17,361 bases of DNA from Candidatus Bipolaricaulota bacterium (GTDB lineage Bacteria > Bipolaricaulota > Bipolaricaulia > UBA7950 > UBA9294), in contig JAGGSM010000070.1 in assembly GCA_021159105.1 (NCBI GenBank), positions 1 through 17,361 of the forward strand, in the 5' to 3' direction. Within the stretch, counting starts at the first letter, position 1. Each line of letters begins with the position of its first letter. Below the pieces are notes generated by a model. The model saw only the letters and a program-made list of their open reading frames with translations, was not told the DNA's origin and made no database searches. Positions 5,687 through 12,553 of this stretch are shown here, piece by piece. The position numbers were made by a program, and so were the translations under genes.

Positions 5687-8266
5687 CTAGCTGAGGGACT
5701 CTCCGATCAGCTCTTTCCCTCTCTCCACAGCGGCAATCAGTGAGTCCGCTCTTAGGCCGCCTCCCTGGGCAAAGGTGCGGTTTCCGCCGCCCCCGCCGCC
5801 AAATTGGGAGGTGAGTGACCGCACGATCGCTCCAGCGTCCGCTGGTGTTCCATCGCTCACCTTGCAGATTGCCGTAGCCTTCTTCCCCGCTTGCGCGAGG
5901 AGGAGGATCACCGCGGGTCGTGCTCTCTCCTCCATCAGGTCGGCGAGCTCCTTCAGCCCTGCAGCATCGGTGTCCACTATCCGCGCGAGCACGCTCACCT
6001 CGCCGATCTTCGTGGCGGCCTCGAGCAACTCATTGCCCATCCGCACAAGAGACGCCTTCGTGAGCGCGTCCAATCTGCTCTGCAGGGCCTCTCTCGCCTC
6101 CTGCAGTCTCTCGATGCCCGCCAAAGGATCTTCACCCAGCTTCTCCTCGATCTCCTTTAGTAGTCCGTCCCTGCTTCGCAGCCAGGCAAGTGTTCCATCC
6201 CCGCTCACGGCACGGATGCGGCGTGTGCCGGCGGCGACGCTCTCCTCTGAAATAACCTTGATCAGGCCAATCTCCCCGGTTCTGGAGACGTGTATTCCAC
6301 CGCACAGCTCGCGGCTGAAGTCGCCGATCGAGACGACACGAATTACATCCTTGCCGCGGTACTCGTCCTCGAAGTGTGCCATCGCCCCCGTCTCTTTCGC
6401 CTCGGCAAGGGACATCTCATCGGTGACAACAGGAAGATCCTGCAATACAACAGAGTTTGCTAGGTCTTCTATCCTGATTAACTCATCCTCGGTGACGCGC
6501 TCAAAATGGGAGAAGTCGAACCTCAGTTCACCGTCGCCAACGTAGGATCCAGCCTGGATGACGTGTTCGCCAAGCACACGGCGCAGTGCCGCGTGCAACA
6601 GGTGCGTTGCCGTATGGTTGCGCGCGATGCGCTTGCGACGATTACCATCCACGATCAGACGGCATTCATCGCCAACGTGGAACGCACCATCTTCGATCTT
6701 CACCCGATGGAGGAAGACGCCGGATGACGTCTTTTTCACATTAATGACCCTTCCCGCGCCGGGGCGGGTGATGTTCTCGATCCTGCCTGTATCAGCGATC
6801 TGTCCTCCGGATTGCGCGTAGAACGGTGTGCGATCGAAGGCCAGTGTCAGTTCGCCATCCTCTTTTGCCTCTTCATGGACGATCTGCCCCTCTGCTGTTG
6901 TCACCTCGTAGCCGAGAAACTGGGTCGCTGGCACATCGAGCGTCCTCCTCTCCTTTCCCTGCTCCTTCCCGTCCACGCTCTTGCGTGAGCGCACGCGCTG
7001 CTGAGCCATTGCATCGCTGAACCCCACCTGATCAAGGGCCATCCCCTGTTCGGAGATGATCTCCTCTGTCATCTCGATCGGAAAGCCGTAGGTGTCGTAC
7101 AGCTCAAAGGCAACCTCTCCGGGGAGGGTCTTTGTTCCATCATCTGCGAGGCGCTGGAGGATCCGCTCTAACCGTGCCTCCCCCGCGCGCAGCGTCTTGC
7201 GGAACGTCTCCTCCTCGTGTGAGATCACCCGCTGCGCCAGCGGTCGCGCAGCAACGATCTCCGGGTAGACTTCCCCGAGGGAATCGATTACTGGATCGAC
7301 CAGACCCGCGAGGGACCCGCGCGGCATGTCGAGCTTCTCTCCCGAACGGATCGCCCTTCTCAGGATGCGACGCAGCACGTAGCCCTGCTTCTCGTTTGCT
7401 GGCAGGACGCCATCGGCGATGAGAAAGAGGATCCCGCGGATATGATCGGCGACAATGTTTCTGTTCAGGGTGTCGTCGACGGTGAGTGGCCGGCGCATCG
7501 ATGCCTGAATCGCCTCCATCGTGGGGAAGAACAGCGGGATATCGTAGTCGGTCTTTGCCCCCTGCAGGACGGCGGTTGTACGCTCCAGTCCCATCCCCGT
7601 ATCGATGTTCTTCTTCTCCAGCGGGATGAGCGCGCCATCCTCCTGAGCGGCGTACTGCATGAACACGAGGTTCCAGATCTCGGAGAACCTGTCGCAGTCG
7701 CATGCTACGCCACGGCAGTCAGGGCCACAGGCCCGCTCCTCCCCCGCATCGTAGAAGATCTCCGTATCCGGGCCGCACGGTCCGGTCTCCCCCACTGGTC
7801 CCCACCAGTTGTGCTCCTTGCCCAGGCGGACGACCCTCTCCTGTGGGATGCCGATCTCATCACGCCAGATGGAGAACGCTTCATCATCCTCCTCGAACAC
7901 GGAGACCCACAAGCGATCAGCAGGGATGCCAAGCTCCAATGTTAGAAACTCCCAGGCGTAGCTGATCGCGCGATCCTTGAAGTAATCGCCGAAGGAGAAG
8001 TTGCCGAGCATCTCGAAGAACGTGTGGTGATACGCTGTCCTCCCGACGTTCTCTATGTCCGTCGTGCGAAAGCACTTCTGATACGTCGTCACGCGAGGGT
8101 AAGTCGGCGCCACGTGCCCCCAGAAGATGTCCTTGAACTGCACCATCCCTGCCGCGGTGAACAGGAGCGTCGGGTCATTTGGCACCAGAGATGCGCTTGG
8201 CAAGTGGTGGTGATCCTTCTCTACGAAGTACTCGATGTATTTCCTGCGAAGTTCGTGAGCCTGCAC
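5687..8266 (-). CDS. alaS: Alanyl-tRNA synthetase
   Basis: AlaRS charges tRNA-Ala and edits mischarged Ser and Gly. The protein has 859 residues from the GTG at 8266. The catalytic core has ELRRKYIEYFVEKDHHHLPS, YQKCFRTTDIENVGRTA and FEMLGNFSFGDYF. A cysteine cluster follows (ACGPDC then ACDCDRFSEIWN, about residues 179-199). The editing domain has the zinc ligands H551 and H555 in HTATH and C655 and H659 in CGGIHV (usually CGGTHV). The C-terminal domain ends with a glycine run, FGGGGGGN. The frame is open upstream to a GTG at 8311, but the shorter start is preferred: it has AAAGGGGGAT five bases upstream of the codon, begins VQAHELRR like family members, and the -10 promoter element lies inside the longer version. 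Confidence 0.96.
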   Translation of the reverse strand: MQAHELRRKYIEYFVEKDHHHLPSASLVPNDPTLLFTAAGMVQFKDIFWGHVAPTYPRVTTYQKCFRTTDIENVGRTAYHHTFFEMLGNFSFGDYFKDRAISYAWEFLTLELGIPADRLWVSVFEEDDEAFSIWRDEIGIPQERVVRLGKEHNWWGPVGETGPCGPDTEIFYDAGEERACGPDCRGVACDCDRFSEIWNLVFMQYAAQEDGALIPLEKKNIDTGMGLERTTAVLQGAKTDYDIPLFFPTMEAIQASMRRPLTVDDTLNRNIVADHIRGILFLIADGVLPANEKQGYVLRRILRRAIRSGEKLDMPRGSLAGLVDPVIDSLGEVYPEIVAARPLAQRVISHEEETFRKTLRAGEARLERILQRLADDGTKTLPGEVAFELYDTYGFPIEMTEEIISEQGMALDQVGFSDAMAQQRVRSRKSVDGKEQGKERRTLDVPATQFLGYEVTTAEGQIVHEEAKEDGELTLAFDRTPFYAQSGGQIADTGRIENITRPGAGRVINVKKTSSGVFLHRVKIEDGAFHVGDECRLIVDGNRRKRIARNHTATHLLHAALRRVLGEHVIQAGSYVGDGELRFDFSHFERVTEDELIRIEDLANSVVLQDLPVVTDEMSLAEAKETGAMAHFEDEYRGKDVIRVVSIGDFSRELCGGIHVSRTGEIGLIKVISEESVAAGTRRIRAVSGDGTLAWLRSRDGLLKEIEEKLGEDPLAGIERLQEAREALQSRLDALTKASLVRMGNELLEAATKIGEVSVLARIVDTDAAGLKELADLMEERARPAVILLLAQAGKKATAICKVSDGTPADAGAIVRSLTSQFGGGGGGNRTFAQGGGLRADSLIAAVERGKELIGESLS

Positions 8267-8269
8267 GGT

Positions 8270-8279
8270 ATCCCCCTTT
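8270..8279 (-). promoter_or_regulatory. alaS ribosome binding site (decides the start)
   Basis: The minus strand reads AAAGGGGGAT then ACC then GTG (8266). This places translation 15 codons downstream of the longest open frame. Confidence 0.8.
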
Positions 8280-8292
8280 GTAATAGGATTGG

Positions 8293-8321
8293 ATTCTAAT
8301 TGGCGGTTCACGATAAGTCAA
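8293..8321 (-). promoter_or_regulatory. alaS promoter
   Basis: On the minus strand TTGACT (8321-8316) and TAGAAT (8298-8293) are separated by exactly 17 bp, each 5 of 6 to consensus. Predicted initiation lies near 8287, giving a leader of about 20 nt before the GTG at 8266. Confidence 0.75.
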
Positions 8322-8351
8322 AAGCGTGCGCCCTGCTGAGCAAGGCTGCGC

Positions 8352-8380
8352 TTGACATGTGCCCGCTCGCTGGCTATGAT
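8352..8380 (+). promoter_or_regulatory. Promoter of the ABC permease genes
   Basis: TTGACA (8352-8357, perfect) and TATGAT (8375-8380, 5 of 6) are separated by 17 bp. It is divergent from the alaS promoter, with 30 bp between the two -35 elements. Predicted initiation near 8387 gives a leader of about 57 nt. Confidence 0.85.
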
Positions 8381-8443
8381 GAAACCCATCAGTTGTTTCT
8401 TGATCCTTTTGGGTAGGGCAGTCATAACAAGAAAAGGACGGAT

Positions 8444-9463
8444 ATGGGAGGCATAACCAGGTATGCGTTGCAGCGTCTGTTGCTGACAATTCCGATGCTG
8501 CTCATCCTGCTTACGTTGGTCTTCCTCATTTTACGTGTCATGCCGGGAGATCCGGTGGCAGCCATGCTCGGAGGGAGAAACGTATCTCCTCAGCTGATGG
8601 ATGAGTATCGCCACAAGATGGGCGTCGATCGTCCGATCCCAGTACAGTATATAGAGTACCTAGGGGACATTGTGCGTGGTGATTTCGGTGATTCGTTCAG
8701 CACAAGCAAGCCCGTCGTCTCCGAGATCTTCCTTCGCTTTCCCGCTACACTGGAACTTGCCTTCTTCGGCCTTCTCTTCTCGTGGATTTTCGGGTTTGGG
8801 ACTGGGTTATTGGCAGCCGTTCGTGTCGATCGTCCAATAGATCATGTGGTGCGGATCTTCCATATTGGATCGTTTGCCATGCCGCTGTTCTGGCTGGGGT
8901 TGATGCTACAGGTGATCTTCGCAGTCAAACTCGGCTGGTTCCCGGTGGCAACGCGCATCGGTGGACGGATCGCGTTCACTTTTCAGTCGAAGACAGGGTT
9001 CTATCTGCTCGATGCGATCTTGAGCGGCAACGGAAAGGTTATCTTGGATGTGGCGAAGCATCTCGTACTGCCGTCGGTTACGCTGGGATTTGCTCAGGCG
9101 GGGTTGCTCGGGCGGATGACGAGGGCGAGCATGCTTGAGGTGTTAGATGCGGACTATGTGACCACTGCTCGCGCAAAGGGACTGAAGGAGCGAATTGTCG
9201 TTTTGCGGCATGCGCTGCGCAATGCACTGATCCCGATCGTCACAGTGTTTGGCCTGCAGTTTGCCATCCTCATGGGGGGTGCGGTCCTAACGGAGACGGT
9301 CTTCTCTTGGCCGGGGATTGCGAGCTTCTTGGTCCGATCGATCGAAGCGCGCGACTGGCCAGCTATTCAGGGAGCGATTGTCTTCATCGCTATCTTCATC
9401 TCGGTCATCAATTTGGCGGTTGATATTGCCTATTCCTTTATCGATCCACGGGTGAGGTACTGA
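8444..9463 (+). CDS. ABC transporter permease, DppB/OppB type
   Basis: This is a 339-residue inner-membrane permease of the peptide/nickel importer group. The N-terminus YALQRLLLTIPMLLILLTL leads into LILRVMPGDPVAAMLGG, the usual start of DppB-type subunits. The ATPase-contacting EAA loop is clear as YVTTARAKGLKERIVVLRHA followed by LRNALIPIVTVFG. The tail IDPRVRY is also typical. About six hydrophobic spans are visible, and the length is normal. AAAGGA (8433-8438) lies five bases before the ATG at 8444. The second permease follows after one nucleotide, so the two form the heterodimeric pore. Substrate cannot be read from the permease; di- or oligopeptides, nickel or oligosaccharides are all transported by relatives. 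Confidence 0.92.
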   Translation: MGGITRYALQRLLLTIPMLLILLTLVFLILRVMPGDPVAAMLGGRNVSPQLMDEYRHKMGVDRPIPVQYIEYLGDIVRGDFGDSFSTSKPVVSEIFLRFPATLELAFFGLLFSWIFGFGTGLLAAVRVDRPIDHVVRIFHIGSFAMPLFWLGLMLQVIFAVKLGWFPVATRIGGRIAFTFQSKTGFYLLDAILSGNGKVILDVAKHLVLPSVTLGFAQAGLLGRMTRASMLEVLDADYVTTARAKGLKERIVVLRHALRNALIPIVTVFGLQFAILMGGAVLTETVFSWPGIASFLVRSIEARDWPAIQGAIVFIAIFISVINLAVDIAYSFIDPRVRY

Positions 9464-9464
9464 A

Positions 9465-10358
9465 ATGGCAAGAGGAATGATAGGAGTACTAGACTGGATA
9501 GTTGATAAGCTCTCTCGTGGCAAGCACGGTCTGCGGCATCAAACCGTGCTCAAGGTAGGCCTTGTCATAGTCATTGCCTTTCTCATCATGACAGTCCTAG
9601 CTCAGTACTCCTGGCTGACGCCGTACAGCCCGACCAAGTACCGCGATGCTCCAAGGCTGGAGGGGCCATCCATTCATCATTGGATGGGAACCGATCAGCT
9701 GAAGCGTGATGTGTTCAGCAGGATTATCTCTGGCGGCAAGGCATCTATCATCGTTGCCTTCGGCGCAGTCGCTCTGAGCATGACGATCGGTTCGATCCTC
9801 GGCTGGATCTCCGGCTTTGTCGGCGGCTTTCTGGATCGTTCGCTATCATTGACGATGGATGCGATTTACTCGTTCCCATCGATGATCCTGGCTATTGTCC
9901 TTGTCGCGATGTTCGGAGCTGGACTTGGGCCGATGATATTGGCGGTCGGGTTTGTCTATATTCCCACCTACTTCCGTGTCACCAGAGCGGAAGTATTGCA
10001 AGTGAAGGAGACGACTTACATAGAAGCTGCACGTGCGGTGGGGGTGAGTAGCGTACGTATTGTCCTGCGGCATGTTGCGCCAAACACGGTGAACGCGATT
10101 ATGGCCGTCTCATCTTTCAACTTGGCCGATGCAATTCTGACTGTAGCTGCCCTCTCTTTCCTCGGATTTGGTCTGCCCCCTCCATTGCCGGACTGGGGAT
10201 ACGACATCCAGAACGGGCAGAAGTTCCTTCAGTCCGGTTCGTGGTGGCTCATCACCTTCCCTGGATTAATGATTATAGCGCTTTCTCTCGGTTTTGGTTT
10301 GATTGGAGAGGGGATAAGCGATTTGGTGAATCCGAAGAGAAAGAGAAAGAAGGTTTGA
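9465..10358 (+). CDS. ABC transporter permease, DppC/OppC type
   Basis: This 297-residue inner-membrane permease is the partner of the preceding gene. After a first membrane span (about residues 27-45) comes the family segment LTPYSPTKYRDAP, then HWMGTDQLKRDVFSRIISGG (the usual motif is GTDxxGRDxxSR, so one Gly is Lys here). The EAA loop is ETTYIEAARAVGVSSVRIVL followed by RHVAPNT. ALSFLGFGLPPPLPDWGYDI and a basic tail KRKRKKV finish the protein. The ATG at 9465 starts one base after the upstream stop, with GGTGAGG as a ribosome site. The stop codon is embedded in a likely promoter for the next gene. Confidence 0.92.
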   Translation: MARGMIGVLDWIVDKLSRGKHGLRHQTVLKVGLVIVIAFLIMTVLAQYSWLTPYSPTKYRDAPRLEGPSIHHWMGTDQLKRDVFSRIISGGKASIIVAFGAVALSMTIGSILGWISGFVGGFLDRSLSLTMDAIYSFPSMILAIVLVAMFGAGLGPMILAVGFVYIPTYFRVTRAEVLQVKETTYIEAARAVGVSSVRIVLRHVAPNTVNAIMAVSSFNLADAILTVAALSFLGFGLPPPLPDWGYDIQNGQKFLQSGSWWLITFPGLMIIALSLGFGLIGEGISDLVNPKRKRKKV

Positions 10359-10383
10359 CTTTAATGCGCAGTAGTGCTAGAGT
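10355..10383 (+). promoter_or_regulatory. Internal promoter for the substrate-binding protein
   Basis: TTGACT (10355-10360) and TAGAGT (10378-10383) are separated by 17 bp. The -35 overlaps the permease stop codon (10356-10358). Initiation near 10390 would leave a leader of about 96 nt. A separate promoter fits the usual excess of binding protein over permease. Confidence 0.55.
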
Positions 10384-10401
10384 GGAAATTGGAGATTCAA
10401 G

Positions 10402-10443
10402 ATGCTAAGGGGAGGTGGTAACCGGCTAGGAGGAATTGGCTAA
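10402..10443 (+). CDS. Possible 13-residue leader peptide
   Basis: ATG at 10402 opens a 13-codon frame, MLRGGGNRLGGIG, ending TAA at 10441-10443, inside the leader of the binding-protein gene. GGAGA (10391-10395) lies six bases before the ATG, a usable ribosome site. The codons contain two further Shine-Dalgarno-like runs (GGGGAGGTGG and TAGGAGGAA). There is no homology or coding statistic to prove translation. It may be only a purine-rich leader. Confidence 0.2.
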   Translation: MLRGGGNRLGGIG

Positions 10444-10470
10444 AGAAGGGGAAAGTTTCACTGTCAAGTA

Positions 10471-10479
10471 AAAGGAGGT
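10471..10479 (+). promoter_or_regulatory. Strong ribosome binding site of the substrate-binding protein
   Basis: AAAGGAGGT, a full match to the 16S 3'-end complement, lies six bases before the ATG at 10486. It points to high expression. Confidence 0.85.
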
Positions 10480-10485
10480 AAGAGT

Positions 10486-12039
10486 ATGAAGAAGGTGCTG
10501 GGTATTCTTTTGGTAATTGGTGTACTGGCGGTTGTTCCGCTTCTCGTTTCGGCGGCGGAACCGTTGATCATGGGGACGACCGACCGGGTCACCGAGCTTT
10601 CGTTCGCCAACAGCTATGACCACTTCAGTTGGCACGTACTGCGTGCCACGACCGACGCGCTGATGAAGCTGGATGACGAGACCCTGGAGTTGAAGGGTGC
10701 AATCGCTGAGTCATGGGACATCTCCGCAGATGGAATGGTGTACACGTTCCACATCCGCCCGGGGATCACGTTCTGGGATGGTGCTGCATGCGACGCCGCA
10801 GCGGTCAAGTGGTCGCTCGACCGCACGATCCGCCTCGATGGACCTGAAGGCGGTGTTGGCCTGATCAAGGGCGTCATCGATCACATCGAAGTCGTCGATG
10901 ATTTGACCGTGAAGATCTTCCTGACCCAGGCGGACGCGATCTTCCTACTGCGCATGTCGCAGGAACTGGCTCCGGCGCTGATCTACTCGCCGAAGACGAC
11001 CCCTGCTGACGATTTTGCCAAGGGCGTGTACGCTGGGACCGGTCCGTACAAGCTCGTCGAATACGTTCCTGACCAGTATGTGAAGTATGAGGCATACGAC
11101 GGCTACTACGGCAAGGCGCCGAAGACAAAGGACGTCATCGAGAAGATGTACTCTGATGCGGCCGCACTGCGTGCAGCGATCGAAGCCGGCGACGTCGACT
11201 TCATCTTCCGCACCCTGAGCCCGCAGGACATCAAGAGTTTGGAAGACGATCCTAACGTCATTGTGAGTTTCTATCCGCCGAGCCCTGGCGTGCGTTACCT
11301 GCTGTTCAACGTGACACAGCCCCCGGTGGACAATCCTGTAGTCCGTCAGGCGATCAGCTACGCGGTCGATCGTGCTGCAATCGTTGAGCAAGTATTCAGC
11401 GGTACGGTTGATCCTATTTACACGATGGTCCCTATGGTTGATCCTCCGTTCCTCGGTGCGATCGATGTGTTCCCGCATCGTAATCTGGATGTCGCCCGCG
11501 CGTTGCTGAAGAGCGCCGGTTATTCGGAGACGAACAAGCTGGAGCTGAACCTCTGGTACACGCCGAAGCACTATGGGACGACCGAGGGCGATGTGGCCAC
11601 GGTTGTCGCCAGTAGCTTGGAAGAGACCGGAATGATCGACATCTCGATCCAGATGCTCGAGTGGGGTGCATACACCGAGAGGATGTCCTCCGGTGGATTC
11701 GACATGTTCTTCCTCGGATGGCACCCTGACTACCTCGAGTCCTCTAACTTCCTCGCCCCTTGGACGACGGAATCTCCAGAAGGCTTGGGTACGTTCTTCA
11801 ATCACAATGAACACTTCGACATCTACAAGCAGCTCATGGACATTGCCACGACCACTGCCGACACGACGGTGCGTTCGAACATCTACAAGGCAGTCCAGCT
11901 CCTTAGCGTTCAGGATGTCCCATGGATTCCTCTGTGGGCAATGACCGATGAGATGGTCATCGCGACGCTTCCTGGAGTCCACGGTGCGACGCTGAACATC
12001 ACCATGGATGTGTGCATCTGGAACGTCTATAAAGACTAG
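10486..12039 (+). CDS. ABC transporter substrate-binding protein, family 5
   Basis: This 517-residue exported protein captures the ligand for the two upstream permeases. An N-terminal signal MKKVLGILLVIGVLAVVPLL then VSA|AEP (cleavage after residue 23) has no lipobox cysteine, so a soluble periplasmic protein cut by signal peptidase I is expected. Family-5 features include LVEYVPDQYVKYEAYDGYYG, AESWDISADGMVYTFHIRPG then ITFWDG (the conserved LRPGVKFHDG region), RQAISYAVDRAAIVEQVFSG (about 287-306) and GFDMFFLGWHPDYLESSNFL. Length is typical of DppA/OppA/NikA relatives. Ligand is unknown; peptide, nickel-chelate and oligosaccharide binders share this fold. A strong promoter, a full ribosome site and a strong terminator frame the gene. 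No ATPase gene follows. Confidence 0.92.
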   Translation: MKKVLGILLVIGVLAVVPLLVSAAEPLIMGTTDRVTELSFANSYDHFSWHVLRATTDALMKLDDETLELKGAIAESWDISADGMVYTFHIRPGITFWDGAACDAAAVKWSLDRTIRLDGPEGGVGLIKGVIDHIEVVDDLTVKIFLTQADAIFLLRMSQELAPALIYSPKTTPADDFAKGVYAGTGPYKLVEYVPDQYVKYEAYDGYYGKAPKTKDVIEKMYSDAAALRAAIEAGDVDFIFRTLSPQDIKSLEDDPNVIVSFYPPSPGVRYLLFNVTQPPVDNPVVRQAISYAVDRAAIVEQVFSGTVDPIYTMVPMVDPPFLGAIDVFPHRNLDVARALLKSAGYSETNKLELNLWYTPKHYGTTEGDVATVVASSLEETGMIDISIQMLEWGAYTERMSSGGFDMFFLGWHPDYLESSNFLAPWTTESPEGLGTFFNHNEHFDIYKQLMDIATTTADTTVRSNIYKAVQLLSVQDVPWIPLWAMTDEMVIATLPGVHGATLNITMDVCIWNVYKD

Positions 12040-12064
12040 TTCTGCAGGTTAGCAGCTGATTTGC

Positions 12065-12095
12065 GAGGGACCGAGAAATCGGTCCCTCCTTTTTG
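12065..12095 (+). terminator. Intrinsic terminator of the ABC transport genes
   Basis: A 10-bp perfect stem GAGGGACCGA/TCGGTCCCTC (12065-12074, 12079-12088) with a GAAA tetraloop is followed by CCTTTTTG (12088-12095). It begins 25 nt after the binding-protein stop. Confidence 0.95.
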
Positions 12096-12110
12096 TTCGG
12101 ACGACTGTCG

Positions 12111-12139
12111 TTGCCAGGGGATCCACTCCCGCCTATACT
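12111..12139 (+). promoter_or_regulatory. Promoter of the divIC-like/dnaE/yvcK operon
   Basis: TTGCCA (12111-12116) and TATACT (12134-12139) are separated by 17 bp, each 5 of 6 to consensus, directly after the preceding terminator. Predicted initiation is near 12146, at a perfect palindrome GGATCGATCC (12147-12156). The leader is about 80 nt. Confidence 0.8.
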
Positions 12140-12227
12140 GACCGTAGGATCGATCCCTGCGCCGGGCGGTCCCGAGCTAGCAGCGGGAAAGAGAGTCTCC
12201 GATCGAGTGAAGAGAGGGGGATGGCAA

Positions 12228-12551
12228 GTGCGTTCGTACTTGAGTTTGCGTGAGCCAAGAACGGTCATTTCGAAGAAGAGCATCGCCTCACGCGCTCTCC
12301 TCGTGCTTGTCATCGTGTCATTCCTCCTCCTCGCCTCCGTCTATGCGATAAGGTTCGTCACGATCCACCGACTGGAGCAACAGGTTGCGGTACTGAGCGA
12401 AAGGGAGCAGGTGGCGCTGAGCGAGCAGGCGGCGCTGCGGGCGCGCCTGGCGATGAAGGACGATCCGCAGGCGATCGAGGATGTCGCGCGCGAAAAACTG
12501 GGGTTGGTGAAACCGGGCGAGCAGCTGATCATCTTCGTGAAAGGGGACTGA
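12228..12551 (+). CDS. Septum formation initiator, DivIC/FtsB-like division protein
   Basis: This is a 107-residue bitopic membrane protein. A short basic N-terminus is followed by one membrane span (about residues 23-41) and an extracytoplasmic coiled coil (about 44-80, rich in Leu, Glu and Gln). It ends with IEDVAREKLGLVKPGE (83-98) and the strand QLIIFV. The last block is the signature of the DivIC/FtsB family, which joins FtsL and FtsQ/DivIB in the divisome and controls septal peptidoglycan synthesis. The GTG at 12228 is chosen because AGAGGGGG sits seven bases upstream and the length then fits the family. The frame is open to 12093, but that lies in the terminator T-run and upstream of the promoter. 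The dnaE start follows two bases after the stop. FtsL is an alternative, but the C-terminal block argues for DivIC/FtsB. Confidence 0.85.
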   Translation: MRSYLSLREPRTVISKKSIASRALLVLVIVSFLLLASVYAIRFVTIHRLEQQVAVLSEREQVALSEQAALRARLAMKDDPQAIEDVAREKLGLVKPGEQLIIFVKGD

Positions 12552-12553
12552 AT

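Noticed and set aside
5662..5690. Possible hairpin between the dnaN and alaS stops, built on repeated TAGCT
   Set aside because: The two TAGCT copies are direct repeats, and the only inverted pairing (CCG/CGG) is 3 bp, so it was not called a terminator.
8267..8311. Upstream extension of alaS to a GTG at 8311
   Set aside because: The -10 promoter element lies within it, and a strong ribosome site precedes the GTG at 8266.
10945..11982. A 345-codon open frame antisense to the substrate-binding protein
   Set aside because: It is a shadow of a clearly conserved family-5 binding protein; its composition (Arg and His rich) and lack of motifs argue against coding.
12093..12227. Upstream extension of the DivIC-like frame to a TTG at 12093
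   Set aside because: That TTG is in the T-run of the preceding terminator and upstream of the operon promoter, so it would not be on the mRNA. The GTG at 12228 has the ribosome site.
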